Source of the DNA: Vittaforma corneae ATCC 50505
Taxonomy: Eukaryota; Microsporidia; Nosematidae
DNA: 64,000 nt
Direction of reading: 5' to 3'
Assembly (NCBI RefSeq): GCF_000231115.1
Contig: NW_006889834.1
Span: 62,001 to 126,000 of the forward strand
The position numbers and the translations under genes are program-made. Numbering within the stretch: position 1 is the stretch's first letter; the number at the start of each line of letters is the position of its first letter. Shown here in pieces: positions 1-9,315 of the stretch. Below the pieces are notes generated by a model. The model was not told the DNA's origin. It saw only the letters and a list, made by a program, of their open reading frames with translations, and made no database searches.

Positions 1-1367
1 TCCTGGTCCTGAATGCTATCTAGGGCTTCAAGAGTATCAAACTTGTCGCTAAGATCAAACAACGCCTGGCATGCAGAGTTCCTTACATGAATATTATCAA
101 GTATAAGTCTATTATAAACACGAATAAGATCCTTTGAGTTGAGAATGTATTGGCTTATAAGTCCTAGAATATCCATTGAAATTTGATAGTATTCAGGATC
201 TTCAACATAGCTGCAAAGAAATTTCATCACCTCTTTTTGACATTCATCAGAATCAGCCAATAAAGGCTCAACCTTCTTCAAAATGAACCTCTTAAATTCA
301 ATCGAACCCTTATCAAACAGCGAAGCTTTAAGAAATGCCAGATACTCACTCTTAGAGTTTCTTGTGAGTTTTTCAATCGTTTCAATTGCCATGATTTTGT
401 AAGGTTCAGACATTGTACTCATTAAAGGCTCCAGTTTTGAAGATAGCTGTCTGGCTGTTTCATCAGTGCCCGTCTTTAGCAGTGTTAAGATGGCCAGCAT
501 TGAAACCGTCCTAGAATTGACATGTACCAGATCTTCTATTTCTCTATTTGCTTTGGCTACTTTTGTTGGAAATAAAACAGAGAGTTTATTGAGTATTTTC
601 ATACTTGCAAACTGTTCTATCGGGCCCTTCTTCAAATGTACACGTATTGTTGATACTGCCTTATCAATCATCGGAGCTGCCATTTCCTGTCTGATCACAG
701 TTAACGCTTTTGCTGCTTCAAAGAAAGTGGTGCTATCCGTTGATGTTGTTAAGTATTGGCTGATCTTATGGACATCTTCATTATTCTTAACTATCCTTCT
801 GATCTCTAGCATTGAGGTATACCTGTTTATGGGTAGACGGTTGAAAAAGCTAAGATGATAATCGTCAATTTTATCAAAAATCCTAGAATCAACTTTCATG
901 TCTTTGAAATACTCAGAGGATATGCATACTGCATTATCTCTAGTTTTGTTGTCAAGTAGTGCTGTTTTAATAAGTTTTTCAAATTCAAAACGCATTGTTA
1001 AAGGTAGATTTGAAAATAAAACCCTGAGGGCAGAATTTCTCATATTGACAGGCGTGTGCTTGTCATCAATGTCCTTAATTATACTGTTGATTCCCAATAG
1101 TCCATCAAATGTCTTGGTACTGAGCATTTCTAACAGCGAATAGACGACACTCTTTAAGTAGTTATCTTTTGATGTAAAGGCCCTGAGAACTAAAAACAAA
1201 ACATTTTTATAGACTTCCTGCGAGAAATTTTGTTGATTCATATTGTAGACTAGTTTATTGATTGCCTTTATGCAGTCTCTAGGAACTATTGGAATGACGT
1301 TAAATGCATTTTCGAGAGATTTTAGAATTTCTCTTTGTGGAAGGATCTCAAGCTTTTGCTTCTGCAT
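1..1367 (-). CDS. SEC21: Coatomer subunit gamma (COPI coat), N-terminal part, cut by window edge
   Basis: Open frame without a stop from the ATG at 1367 to the window start; 455 residues are visible and the rest lies outside. The protein is HEAT/armadillo-like. It carries a stretch reading VPRDCIKAINKLVYNMNQ, then FTSKDNYLKSVVY and IIKDIDDKHTPVNMRNSALRVL, which match the adaptin N-terminal domain of COPI gamma subunits (family knowledge: RDC, LLYLLNQGE, SKD, RRMVY, MNSKTDMYRANAIR). Gamma-COP is a core subunit of the coat on Golgi-to-ER vesicles. The start is supported by a CCC immediately before the ATG (plus-strand catggg at 1365-1370). Together with GOT1 and the TBC protein it represents ER-Golgi traffic in this window. 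The family call is firm; the C-terminal ear cannot be assessed. Confidence 0.85.
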   Translation of the reverse strand, partial: MQKQKLEILPQREILKSLENAFNVIPIVPRDCIKAINKLVYNMNQQNFSQEVYKNVLFLVLRAFTSKDNYLKSVVYSLLEMLSTKTFDGLLGINSIIKDIDDKHTPVNMRNSALRVLFSNLPLTMRFEFEKLIKTALLDNKTRDNAVCISSEYFKDMKVDSRIFDKIDDYHLSFFNRLPINRYTSMLEIRRIVKNNEDVHKISQYLTTSTDSTTFFEAAKALTVIRQEMAAPMIDKAVSTIRVHLKKGPIEQFASMKILNKLSVLFPTKVAKANREIEDLVHVNSRTVSMLAILTLLKTGTDETARQLSSKLEPLMSTMSEPYKIMAIETIEKLTRNSKSEYLAFLKASLFDKGSIEFKRFILKKVEPLLADSDECQKEVMKFLCSYVEDPEYYQISMDILGLISQYILNSKDLIRVYNRLILDNIHVRNSACQALFDLSDKFDTLEALDSIQDQ

Positions 1368-1558
1368 GGGCTAAACAAAGAACAAAAATTAAAAGGAAAA
1401 CAGCCATGCTTTAACCACGAAGTTCTTCGCTAATGCTTATTGTAAAGAGGTCATGATGCAGTATAGACAATCAATTTACATCAATTTGTTAAATTTTATT
1501 TCTCCATAGTCCCATCGATATTATGATAGTAGTCAAATCTTAGTCATGCTACTCTTTG

Positions 1559-3487
1559 TTACGAAAAGATTTGCTTTACTCTCTCAACTATCTCTTTCAC
1601 CTTCTTTATCATCTCTTCATCATTTCCAGTAATGGACCCATTTGATACTGTTACACATGCACTCATCCATCTAATGTTTATTTTATCATCTTCTCTTGTA
1701 ACATCTCCATAATGCCCTTTTAAAGTTTCATATAATGTCTCAAATTCATCTAATTTACTCAATCTTACACTCTTGATATTACTCCCAATGTCTTTAATTG
1801 CCTTATGAATAGAAATAGCTATCACGTCATCCAAGTATCCACTGCTCCACTCCATAGTAATCTCCTGCTCTTTAATTGATATTGCAATATTGCCAACCTT
1901 TAAATGCTTGCCGAAATCCTCCGCTTCAAAATCTTTGAATAAAATTTGCTTGACTAGCACTTCTGTACTATTAAAGGGTATTTTTTGTTTTTGAGTAATC
2001 TCAACCTTCTTAAAACAACACTCATCAAGATCGTCTTCATCAAATACTTTAATCCTATGATTGGATGCAGTAATAACCGCATTAAATTCGCCTTGTTTGT
2101 CGGTATAAATCCTACCTTCGTTTTCCCGTATGACTTCAAAGCTGCCCTCTTCTCCATTTCGTAATGCAAAAAGATTCATCTTGACAGAGTTTTTTTCGTT
2201 GCGCATTTGAACCGAATTCTTCAATCTCATCATCTCGTTAGCTTCTCCGTGTACAAAAAATAAATTTTTAGGTTGGCATTCATCAATAAATTGAATGTTT
2301 TGGGTATAGTCTACATGGGCTGAAAATGAGATATACTCCACAGACATATTCAATTTGAGTAGGCCGCCTTTCATACTCTCAACCTCTTTGGGCTCGCTGA
2401 GAATTTCTTTGGCAAGTGTGCCTTCCACACAGTATCCAGGAATAACCACTCCATTCTTTTCATTACTGCACCACTTCTCAAATAATTCCCTGCTAAATCC
2501 GCTTTGTAACATTCCGGGGCTTGCCATCATTACACATGGGCCCGTATCTTTGAAAGATTGAATGTCTTTGATTGACTCTACGTTTCTAAAGTCAAATGGA
2601 TTCTTGACCAGACTTGCCTTTTGAATTCTTTCGTTCATCATATTGATATAGGTCTGATACACTGACATACATTTTTGTGCAAGCGCCGAGGCGTAATATA
2701 TTGGGATGCCTTTGAGATGGGGATTCTCATCCCAATGCTCCTCCAGAATTAACAGAAGCTCTTGTGCCCTGCCAAGTGCGAATACAGGTAACAGACATCT
2801 GCCTCCGCGGAGTACAACATGGGACACAATAGAGGTAAATCTGGCCTCTCTTTCATATCTTGGAAGGTGGCACTGCACACCATATGTAGATTCAGTTATC
2901 AAAGCGTCTAAACAACATCCTGGACTTTCTGCTGCTTTGAGATGCCTATCTTCTTCCCTACTAAAGTCTCCAGTATACAGAATCTTTGATTTTTCAATTT
3001 CAAGCAAAAACATGGCTGCACCCAACACATGCCCAGCATTCAGGGCTGTAACTTTAATGCCTTCTATATTTATCTGCTGGTGGTAATCTATTGGTATTAT
3101 TTTGTCGTAGCAACTTTGCAGATCTTGTTCAGTATAGAAGTCCTGTTCGGACGAGCTGTTTATGACTCTTATATAGTCGTTGAGCAGCCATTTGAGGATA
3201 GCCTTTGTGGGATGAGTCATGTACACCTTGCCTTTAAATTCTGTCTTCTCGGTTAGAAATGGAAGAGCTGCCGCATGGTCCAAGTGAAAATGGGTGACGA
3301 GAATCGCATCTATTTTGCTGAGGTCCACAAGATCTAAAAAAGGAAGCGAGGATACACCAGTGTACGCAGGATGAACTCCGCAATCCAAAAGTATTTCCCT
3401 GTTCTTGTATTTTAAGTGAATACAAGATCGTCCCACTTCATTTCCAGCACCAAGAGGCTTTATTACAACTTTTTCTTCGGCCTGCAT
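1559..3487 (-). CDS. YSH1: mRNA 3'-end processing endonuclease, CPSF73/Ysh1 (metallo-beta-lactamase/beta-CASP)
   Basis: 642-residue zinc endonuclease that cleaves pre-mRNA at the poly(A) site. The metallo-beta-lactamase motif HFHLDH is complete. NAGHVLGAA, the GDFSREEDRHL motif, ESTYG, the beta-CASP stretch FALGRAQELLLILEEHW, the ASPGML loop, SFSAHVDY and FFVHGE all follow in the expected order, so it should be catalytic. A longer open frame begins at 3577, but its first 30 residues do not look like the family. The ATG at 3487 (MQAEEKVVIKPLGAG) has CCC about ten bases upstream and fits the usual N-terminus. The CPSF73-type C-terminal domain follows. Its inactive partner CFT2 lies at 24.3 kb, and CLP1 and SEN1 are also in the window. 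Confidence 0.93.
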   Translation of the reverse strand: MQAEEKVVIKPLGAGNEVGRSCIHLKYKNREILLDCGVHPAYTGVSSLPFLDLVDLSKIDAILVTHFHLDHAAALPFLTEKTEFKGKVYMTHPTKAILKWLLNDYIRVINSSSEQDFYTEQDLQSCYDKIIPIDYHQQINIEGIKVTALNAGHVLGAAMFLLEIEKSKILYTGDFSREEDRHLKAAESPGCCLDALITESTYGVQCHLPRYEREARFTSIVSHVVLRGGRCLLPVFALGRAQELLLILEEHWDENPHLKGIPIYYASALAQKCMSVYQTYINMMNERIQKASLVKNPFDFRNVESIKDIQSFKDTGPCVMMASPGMLQSGFSRELFEKWCSNEKNGVVIPGYCVEGTLAKEILSEPKEVESMKGGLLKLNMSVEYISFSAHVDYTQNIQFIDECQPKNLFFVHGEANEMMRLKNSVQMRNEKNSVKMNLFALRNGEEGSFEVIRENEGRIYTDKQGEFNAVITASNHRIKVFDEDDLDECCFKKVEITQKQKIPFNSTEVLVKQILFKDFEAEDFGKHLKVGNIAISIKEQEITMEWSSGYLDDVIAISIHKAIKDIGSNIKSVRLSKLDEFETLYETLKGHYGDVTREDDKINIRWMSACVTVSNGSITGNDEEMIKKVKEIVERVKQIFS

Positions 3488-3800
3488 TATTTTGGGTGGA
3501 AAATAAGTGCCGATTAATCTAAAGTGAAGTTTTAGTCTGTTTACAAGAAATGATAAGCTGAGCACCAATCTAGCCATAACAAGTATATACGCGCACCAAA
3601 TATTACAGGGAGTTAAAACTATTGAATATAGAGCTTTATGTTAGATAGGTACAGTTTAAGTAAAAGTTCTCTGTTAATCTGAGATAAAGTAGAAGTTTAC
3701 TAGTTTTAAATCATAGTTGTGACCTTTATTTTATGGATTAATACACATCTTCTGTAACTGTTTCACCATTTGATACTTACGACTTGACTTAACTTGTGCA

Positions 3801-4910
3801 ATGGACAAGACGATACAAATTCACCTGAGAATAAGGAATGCTTCAAACAGCATTTGGGATGTAGCTGACAACATTGCTTCATACACTATCCATCAAAGAA
3901 AAATATCCTTTGACGTCTTTGATTCAGTGTTTTACAAGGAAAGTACACTTGGAATTTATGAAAAGACTGTAAAAAATATTGTTGACAAGTTCAAACAAAA
4001 TGAAAATGCGACCATTTTTGCATACGGACAAACAGGAAGCGGAAAGACGCACACAATTATGGGAGATACTGAAAAGGGAATCGTGCAGCTTGCATTGGAA
4101 GATATTTTGCCTGATAATTTGGAGATTTCGTTTGTTGAGCTTTTTAATGAGAAAATTTTTGATCTTTTCACTAAAAAAGAGTTAAAAATGTACTCATTTG
4201 AAGACAAGACTATTGTTTCAGGAATGCATAGCGAAGAAATTGAAACGTTAAGCCAGGTGGCTTTCTTTGTTGAGAAATGCTTGGAAAATAGGAGAAGTGG
4301 AAAAACAAGCTTTAACCTGAACTCCTCAAGAAGCCATGCAATTCTTCAAATCAAAAAGAAAGACACAGTGTTGACTTTTATAGATCTTGCAGGAAGCGAA
4401 AGGGCCTGCTATGATGCAAAAAGAATGAAAGAAGCATCGTTTATCAATAGATCCCTGCTTGCACTGGGAACCCTGGTTAACAACCTGCTGAACAATAAGT
4501 CCTTTGGATTCAGAGACTCAAAGTTGACAAGGTTTCTTCAAGACACACTTACCAGAAAAACCAACCTGGTAGCGTTTTGTATGATCGATTCAAGAAAAGA
4601 GTGCCTGAGTGAGAGTTTAAGTACTTTAGGCTTTGCTGCAAGACTAGCCAATCTAGAAATAAAGGCAAATGAAACAAAAATAGACGAAATCAAATCCAAA
4701 AATACCAGTGTTGACTTTTATAAGATGAGTAGCACAGTAAATGAAGAAATAATCCAAATTCAAAGACAGAGAATTGAAGAGCTGGAAAGGATGGTTTTAA
4801 CATTGCTGGAGGATATAGAAAACAAGCCATTATCTGACGCTTTTGTTTTAGAAAAACAAATGTATCAAATAAAGCTTGACAGTACAATAACCAAAGCTAA
4901 TTCCAAATAA
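3801..4910 (+). CDS. Kinesin with N-terminal motor, minimal tail
   Basis: 369 residues, almost entirely motor domain. P-loop AYGQTGSGKTHTIMG (about residues 73-87), switch I NLNSSRSHAI and switch II LTFIDLAGSERA are intact, so it should hydrolyse ATP and move on microtubules. After the motor there is only a short predicted coiled coil (EEIIQIQRQRIEELERMV) and about 40 residues, with no cargo domain. Kinesins usually have 500-1000 residues, so this is strongly reduced. Subfamily cannot be assigned with confidence. No CCC motif lies close to the start, unlike most neighbours. The gene is convergent with the CLASP-like gene, only 35 bp apart. A spindle role is inference. Confidence 0.9.
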   Translation: MDKTIQIHLRIRNASNSIWDVADNIASYTIHQRKISFDVFDSVFYKESTLGIYEKTVKNIVDKFKQNENATIFAYGQTGSGKTHTIMGDTEKGIVQLALEDILPDNLEISFVELFNEKIFDLFTKKELKMYSFEDKTIVSGMHSEEIETLSQVAFFVEKCLENRRSGKTSFNLNSSRSHAILQIKKKDTVLTFIDLAGSERACYDAKRMKEASFINRSLLALGTLVNNLLNNKSFGFRDSKLTRFLQDTLTRKTNLVAFCMIDSRKECLSESLSTLGFAARLANLEIKANETKIDEIKSKNTSVDFYKMSSTVNEEIIQIQRQRIEELERMVLTLLEDIENKPLSDAFVLEKQMYQIKLDSTITKANSK

Positions 4911-4945
4911 AACCATAATATTGTAAAAATATTTAAATTTAATGT

Positions 4946-7376
4946 TTAACAGCTATGTTCATTTGAATGATCTTCACAGTATGGCTCCAAAGTAATATCT
5001 ATCGAAAAGCCTGGTTTATCTTTTAAAGTAGGGCTTTTTTTGATAAATGGCTCCTCGTCAGAACAGAATATTGACTCATTAAATAGTCTAACACATGAGA
5101 GCTTGGCACTATTTGATGGCTGATGAAACACATTACTGGGATCTTTACTTTGAACCGAATCAATAACAACCGTATCATTCAAATTGCTCATATAAAGTGT
5201 ATTATTTTGAGTGGCATCTTCATTATCAGCCGTGGGTTTTGAGAGTTTTCCAATAAAACTAGCGATATCGCCATTAAAGTTTCCAAGACTGGGAAGCACA
5301 TCAATGTCTGTACAGATGTTATCTAAATACGAGTCATTGCAATCTATTACTGGGGTATTCTTTGATATATTTTTAACAGTATTCTGAAAGTTTTCAGATT
5401 CATAAGCAAACTGGGTGGCCGCAGGACAGATCACTGTCACATCAGATCTTTTATTTTCCATGCTTTCTTGTGTGTTATCACAAGTATTTTGGTTTTCATC
5501 CTCATACATTGAAATAATTGCAGCCTGGTCGATACAGACATTCCCATTTTGGTTTAATAGAGAAGACTCATTTTCCCACATTTTTGACTGTTTCTACATC
5601 CATATGAGACTCATGAGCTGTCAAAACATTCAAATAGGCATTTTTATTAATATTTTGCGACTGTTGAGACAAAGTACTAAGGCCAATATCCCCTTCACAC
5701 TCTTCGACTACTAGTCTATCATTAGTTTCTTCACAAGCATCTTCTTTGTCATTTTTTTCATTTTGAACATCACACTCAATGTCAAGAGCACTGCCTCCTT
5801 GCACATTATCACCACTAATCTGCTCTGTTTTAGCACAGATTCTCTCTTTATCTTTATGTACTTCTATCAAATCCACACATTTGTCTTGATGGATGTCAAC
5901 AGGTTGCTTTTCATAGGAAATGATAACTAAATTGGCATGCTCATCTTGTTGGTTTACGGCATACTCTTCTTTTTGAATTGGTATCCGATTTTCTGGTCCC
6001 ATGATAATAGTTGAGGATCTTACAATCTCAGGAGACGTCTCATATGCCTGAAAGGAAGGCTCGATAGACATATTAGCAAACGAACAGCTTAGTTCAGAAA
6101 TGCCTATAGCTTCAACAAAAGACATATCATTTGTTCCATTTTCTAGTACAATACTATTGTTATATTCTTCAATAATTTCTTCTGGTTCAATCGTGCCAAC
6201 ATTTTGATCTGAAGCCGAGATTTCAAGCTGAATATCATCTTTCAGAATTTTATGGTCAATTGAATTGTCATTACATGTTGAACTATTCATTTCCTTTTTA
6301 AATAAATGTGTTTCTTGGATGAAGCTTACTTGCGGATTAGCAGCTTCTAATGCTGCTTGGGCATCAACTTCAGGCATACTTATAACCACACTGGTGGCTC
6401 TATCAACATTAGGCACCAAAGATGCTTCTGCAGACATATTTACAACTTGATCACTTTTCTCTGCGCCATCAATTGTACTTATTAGTGTTCTATTTTGCTT
6501 TATTGATGTTATCTTAGCTAGGGACTCGGAAATACCAATGGGCGATGTTGATCTATATTTATTCAGGTATCTATCAAGCTTCCTTGGCGTTAGGTCATCT
6601 TCCTTCTTTTCTAGTACAAACTTTCTTTCTTTCTTTAACTGACTCAGCTTTTCGAAAAAATCAGAGCTGATAGGCTTTTTCACAACTTGGTCTTTTGCTA
6701 TTTTCATCACCGCATCCTCAAGTTTCTTAATCTCAACATATGCAGTATCAATCTTGAAATTCTTGCGCGGAGTTACAGACGCCAATACACTCTTTTTGAC
6801 CTCTTTCTCAACAATAGGCTGTTCAGTGCGAACAATATTGATGCTTTTGCATATGCTTCTTACCTCCTGTGCTGGGTCTTTCAGGCCCCTTTCAACCATT
6901 CCTGCAAAAATATCGCGTGCATCACCTTGTCTAATTTCAATAACTTTGAATACTGCAAACCGCACGTTTTTATTTGGATTTTCAATAAAGTCGTTTATAT
7001 TTTTGAGAATACATTTCAAGTCAGCAAATTTACAGACAATTGAAAGTGCATCCATAGATCTGGAAACAAAAACTTTATTGGACTTTCCTGTCAATTTGAT
7101 GAGGACTGGAATGAAAGAGTTGAAGTTGACCTCTTTTTGAGCAATTTCTGCACAGCTCTTCAAAAAATCCAAAGAAATTCCATTGAGACGAGATCTATCA
7201 CTTTGTAAAGAACGTATGAGAAGATCAGAAACTGCAGGGATAATTTGTATCGTGTCCTCCTTGGTTTTAACTAGTTTTAGTAGTCTGTCAAATATTCCAA
7301 ATATCTTAAACCATGTTGTTTCACTTTCTTTTTCTTTAAACAGTTCTTTTGCTTCTTTCAAAATTGAGTCGACCAT
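4946..7376 (-). CDS. CLASP/Stu1-like TOG-domain microtubule protein (single frameshift)
   Basis: About 810 residues if read across one frame change. The N-terminal 200 residues are a CLASP_N/TOG-type HEAT domain: RSLQSDRSRLNGISLDFL, LIKLTGKSNKVFVSRSMDAL, NKNVRFAVFKVIE. CLASPs bind microtubules and stabilise kinetochore and spindle fibres. The rest is acidic, low-complexity and probably disordered. The frame closes at 5568 and reopens in the overlapping frame at 5581. Reading four instead of five A (plus-strand T5 at 5581-5585) joins the two parts as ETVKMWENESS. Start: the frame extends to 7433, but the ATG at 7376 (MVDSILKEAKELF) has CCCC just upstream (TAGTCCCCAAATG) and is preferred. Only one TOG domain is evident, and a general HEAT protein is the alternative. 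Confidence 0.65.
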
Positions 7377-7770
7377 TTGGGGACTAAACAACATTGGAGA
7401 TAAGAAAACATAAATGAGACCGGGACATTGCAAATCGAATGCAGAAGAACAGATGATGAAGTGTAATAGAATATTGTGAACGGACAGAATGTGGTCTATC
7501 GATAGTAATGAAATAAAGTATAAAAAGCATCATAAACAATAAGCGAATGACAATTGGAAGATAATTGCTGGACGTATATTGCAAATGGATGTAATTAACT
7601 AAATATTTGTATCCACAGATTCACATCCAATAATGCTGTTAAATTTAACGTTAAAATAGAATTACAAAATAATTATTGTTGCATTGATAAAACAAGAGTA
7701 GATACATTCCTTTATTGTCCATGTAATCACACTGCCGTGATACAAAATACTGTTGTTTGTACTATCGGCT
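7377..7770. other. Intergenic, 394 bp, nothing recognised
   Basis: AT-rich spacer between the CLASP-like start and the end of the FYR gene. It holds the upstream region of the CLASP-like gene, with the C-run by its ATG. I see no convincing protein or RNA gene. The short frames here are unlike any family. Confidence 0.5.
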
Positions 7771-8391
7771 TCACTTGGATACAAAATACTCATCAAGTGT
7801 ACCTTCCTTCTCCTTGGTTTTCAAAAATGCATTCTGATTGTTCAAATTACAAGCCATTGCCTGAACCTCGTCTTTATCAAGACCAAGCCACTCTTCAATG
7901 CTGTTGAATGCGAGTCTATGGTCAAACGATTGGCAAAATTGGTCGAAAATATCACATCCTTTCCATGAATTGTTCTCATCATCTCGGATAATAAAGTAAG
8001 CTTCTTCATTCTTATTTAAGATTGTTGTAGTGTACCAAGTGAAATCCCTGGTCTTTTTGTTAATTTTACTCTTTTTATAATATCTCAAGGCTCTAAAGTT
8101 AACAGGAACAGTGTACTTCTGAGGGATGACACTTTGTTTGATATTATGCACTTCGCCAATGTTTAATATGTATAAAGGATACTCATCTTCAATTCTGACC
8201 GCCTCAAAATTTGTAGTTTGTTCGTAATTGGACAATGGAAGTCCTACGTATAGGTCCTCTTTGACTAGGGCCTTAACAAATGTGCGTTTGAAAGCATTTA
8301 GCTCCATTAAAAAAGCATCCTGTTCCTTTATTTTGCTCAAAAGTTCTGTCCGCTGATGCAAAAGCTCCTCAAGCTTTGTTTTGTTGTCCAT
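7771..8391 (-). CDS. FYR-domain (FYRN/FYRC-like) chromatin protein, TBRG1-like
   Basis: 206 residues. An N-terminal coiled coil (residues about 1-45, KLEELLHQRTELLSKIKEQ) is followed by a region resembling FYRN (VPVNFRALRYYKKSKI, DFTWYTTTIL, AYFIIRDDENNSWKGCDIFDQF) and then FYRC-like sequence (SFDHRLAFNSIEEWLGL). FYRN/FYRC domains occur together in MLL/SET methyltransferases and in small non-enzymatic chromatin proteins such as TBRG1, which has the same coiled coil-FYRN-FYRC order. No SET domain is present. Start: the ATG at 8391 (MDNKTKLEELL) follows ATCCCTA, so it is preferred to the in-frame ATG at 8409. Function is inferred to be chromatin-associated; family assignment is by pattern only. 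Confidence 0.5.
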   Translation of the reverse strand: MDNKTKLEELLHQRTELLSKIKEQDAFLMELNAFKRTFVKALVKEDLYVGLPLSNYEQTTNFEAVRIEDEYPLYILNIGEVHNIKQSVIPQKYTVPVNFRALRYYKKSKINKKTRDFTWYTTTILNKNEEAYFIIRDDENNSWKGCDIFDQFCQSFDHRLAFNSIEEWLGLDKDEVQAMACNLNNQNAFLKTKEKEGTLDEYFVSK

Positions 8392-8569
8392 TAGGGATGT
8401 TTCTGACAAAAATTTTCTTTAATTGTCACGGTTGCTATTATAAGATTAAATGTCAAGGAATGCATTCCGATGTCTGGCTTTTATAGGGATGACTGGATGG
8501 CACTAGATAGTCATACACATCGGCTTGCAGTAAAGCAAAGACACGGCTAGAAATGCAAAACCTAGCTAT

Positions 8570-9127
8570 TTACATTTCATTTAGTTTATTTTCTAACAGT
8601 CTGTATCTTTTTGCATTTTGCAGATCTGTAAACTCAACCTGGTAACTAACTATTCTCCTCCAAAAGCCACCCATTCTAGGTATCAACTCAAACCTATTTT
8701 TATTCTTATCTATTCTATAGTGATTAATTGTTATGATAGTGGCACTGCACTCATAGACCAGACTCCAGAGCAGATTTGAAAAGCTTTTAATGCTCAGGGG
8801 AGAAACATCACACACAAAGGTGATAGAATCTAGAACTAAAACAAAGTTGTTAAACACTCTTATACTTTCTATTCTCTTATACAGGTCATTTAAGGAGAAG
8901 ACAAAGGTATAGCTAATTCTCTTTGAATTGCCTATATTCCAGCCATATTGATTGAAGCTGGAATATAACTGCCCTTGTGTGTCTAAAATGAATATGTGAT
9001 TGTATTTTAATATAATGTCAGATATGATTGGTGATATTTGCATTCCTGGAGGCATTACAAGATCTATAATTGTGTTGTCTTCAAAGTTGAGGTTTCCAGC
9101 AGACGAAGCTTTGTCACTGGACAGCAT
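8570..9127 (-). CDS. Small RecA-fold protein, degenerate Rad51 paralogue-like
   Basis: 185 residues. The order of elements resembles the Rad51/RecA core: IIDLVMPPGMQISPII where Rad51 has a Walker A (typically GPPGxGKTQ), FILDTQGQLYS like the IDTEG strand, VLVLDSITF like Walker B LLIIDSxT, TIITINHYRID like the VVITNQV strand, and GGFWRRIVSYQVEFT like the GxxWxxxxxxRL strand. The P-loop lysine is absent, so it probably does not hydrolyse ATP, as in Shu-complex proteins (Psy3/Csm2) and some Rad51 paralogues. Start: CCCC about six bases upstream (ATCCCCTGTTGAATG). If correct, it would assist recombination. The assignment rests on weak pattern similarity only. Confidence 0.35.
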   Translation of the reverse strand: MLSSDKASSAGNLNFEDNTIIDLVMPPGMQISPIISDIILKYNHIFILDTQGQLYSSFNQYGWNIGNSKRISYTFVFSLNDLYKRIESIRVFNNFVLVLDSITFVCDVSPLSIKSFSNLLWSLVYECSATIITINHYRIDKNKNRFELIPRMGGFWRRIVSYQVEFTDLQNAKRYRLLENKLNEM

Positions 9128-9315
9128 TCAACAGGGGATTAAAAAAGACAAATGATGAAACATCGACGTTTCCATAGAAACTGAATCAAACCATATCTCT
9201 TCTAGTTTGTTATATGAATTTTAATAATTATATGCCGAAAAGCATGATTTAATAAAATATAAACTATTTAGATATACTGATGAGCAAACACTTATTGAAT
9301 TTGGAAAGTAACGTT

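Noticed and set aside
466..1143. Two plus-strand open frames of 130 and 81 codons
   Set aside because: They are antisense to the conserved coatomer gamma frame, which is open over the whole stretch.
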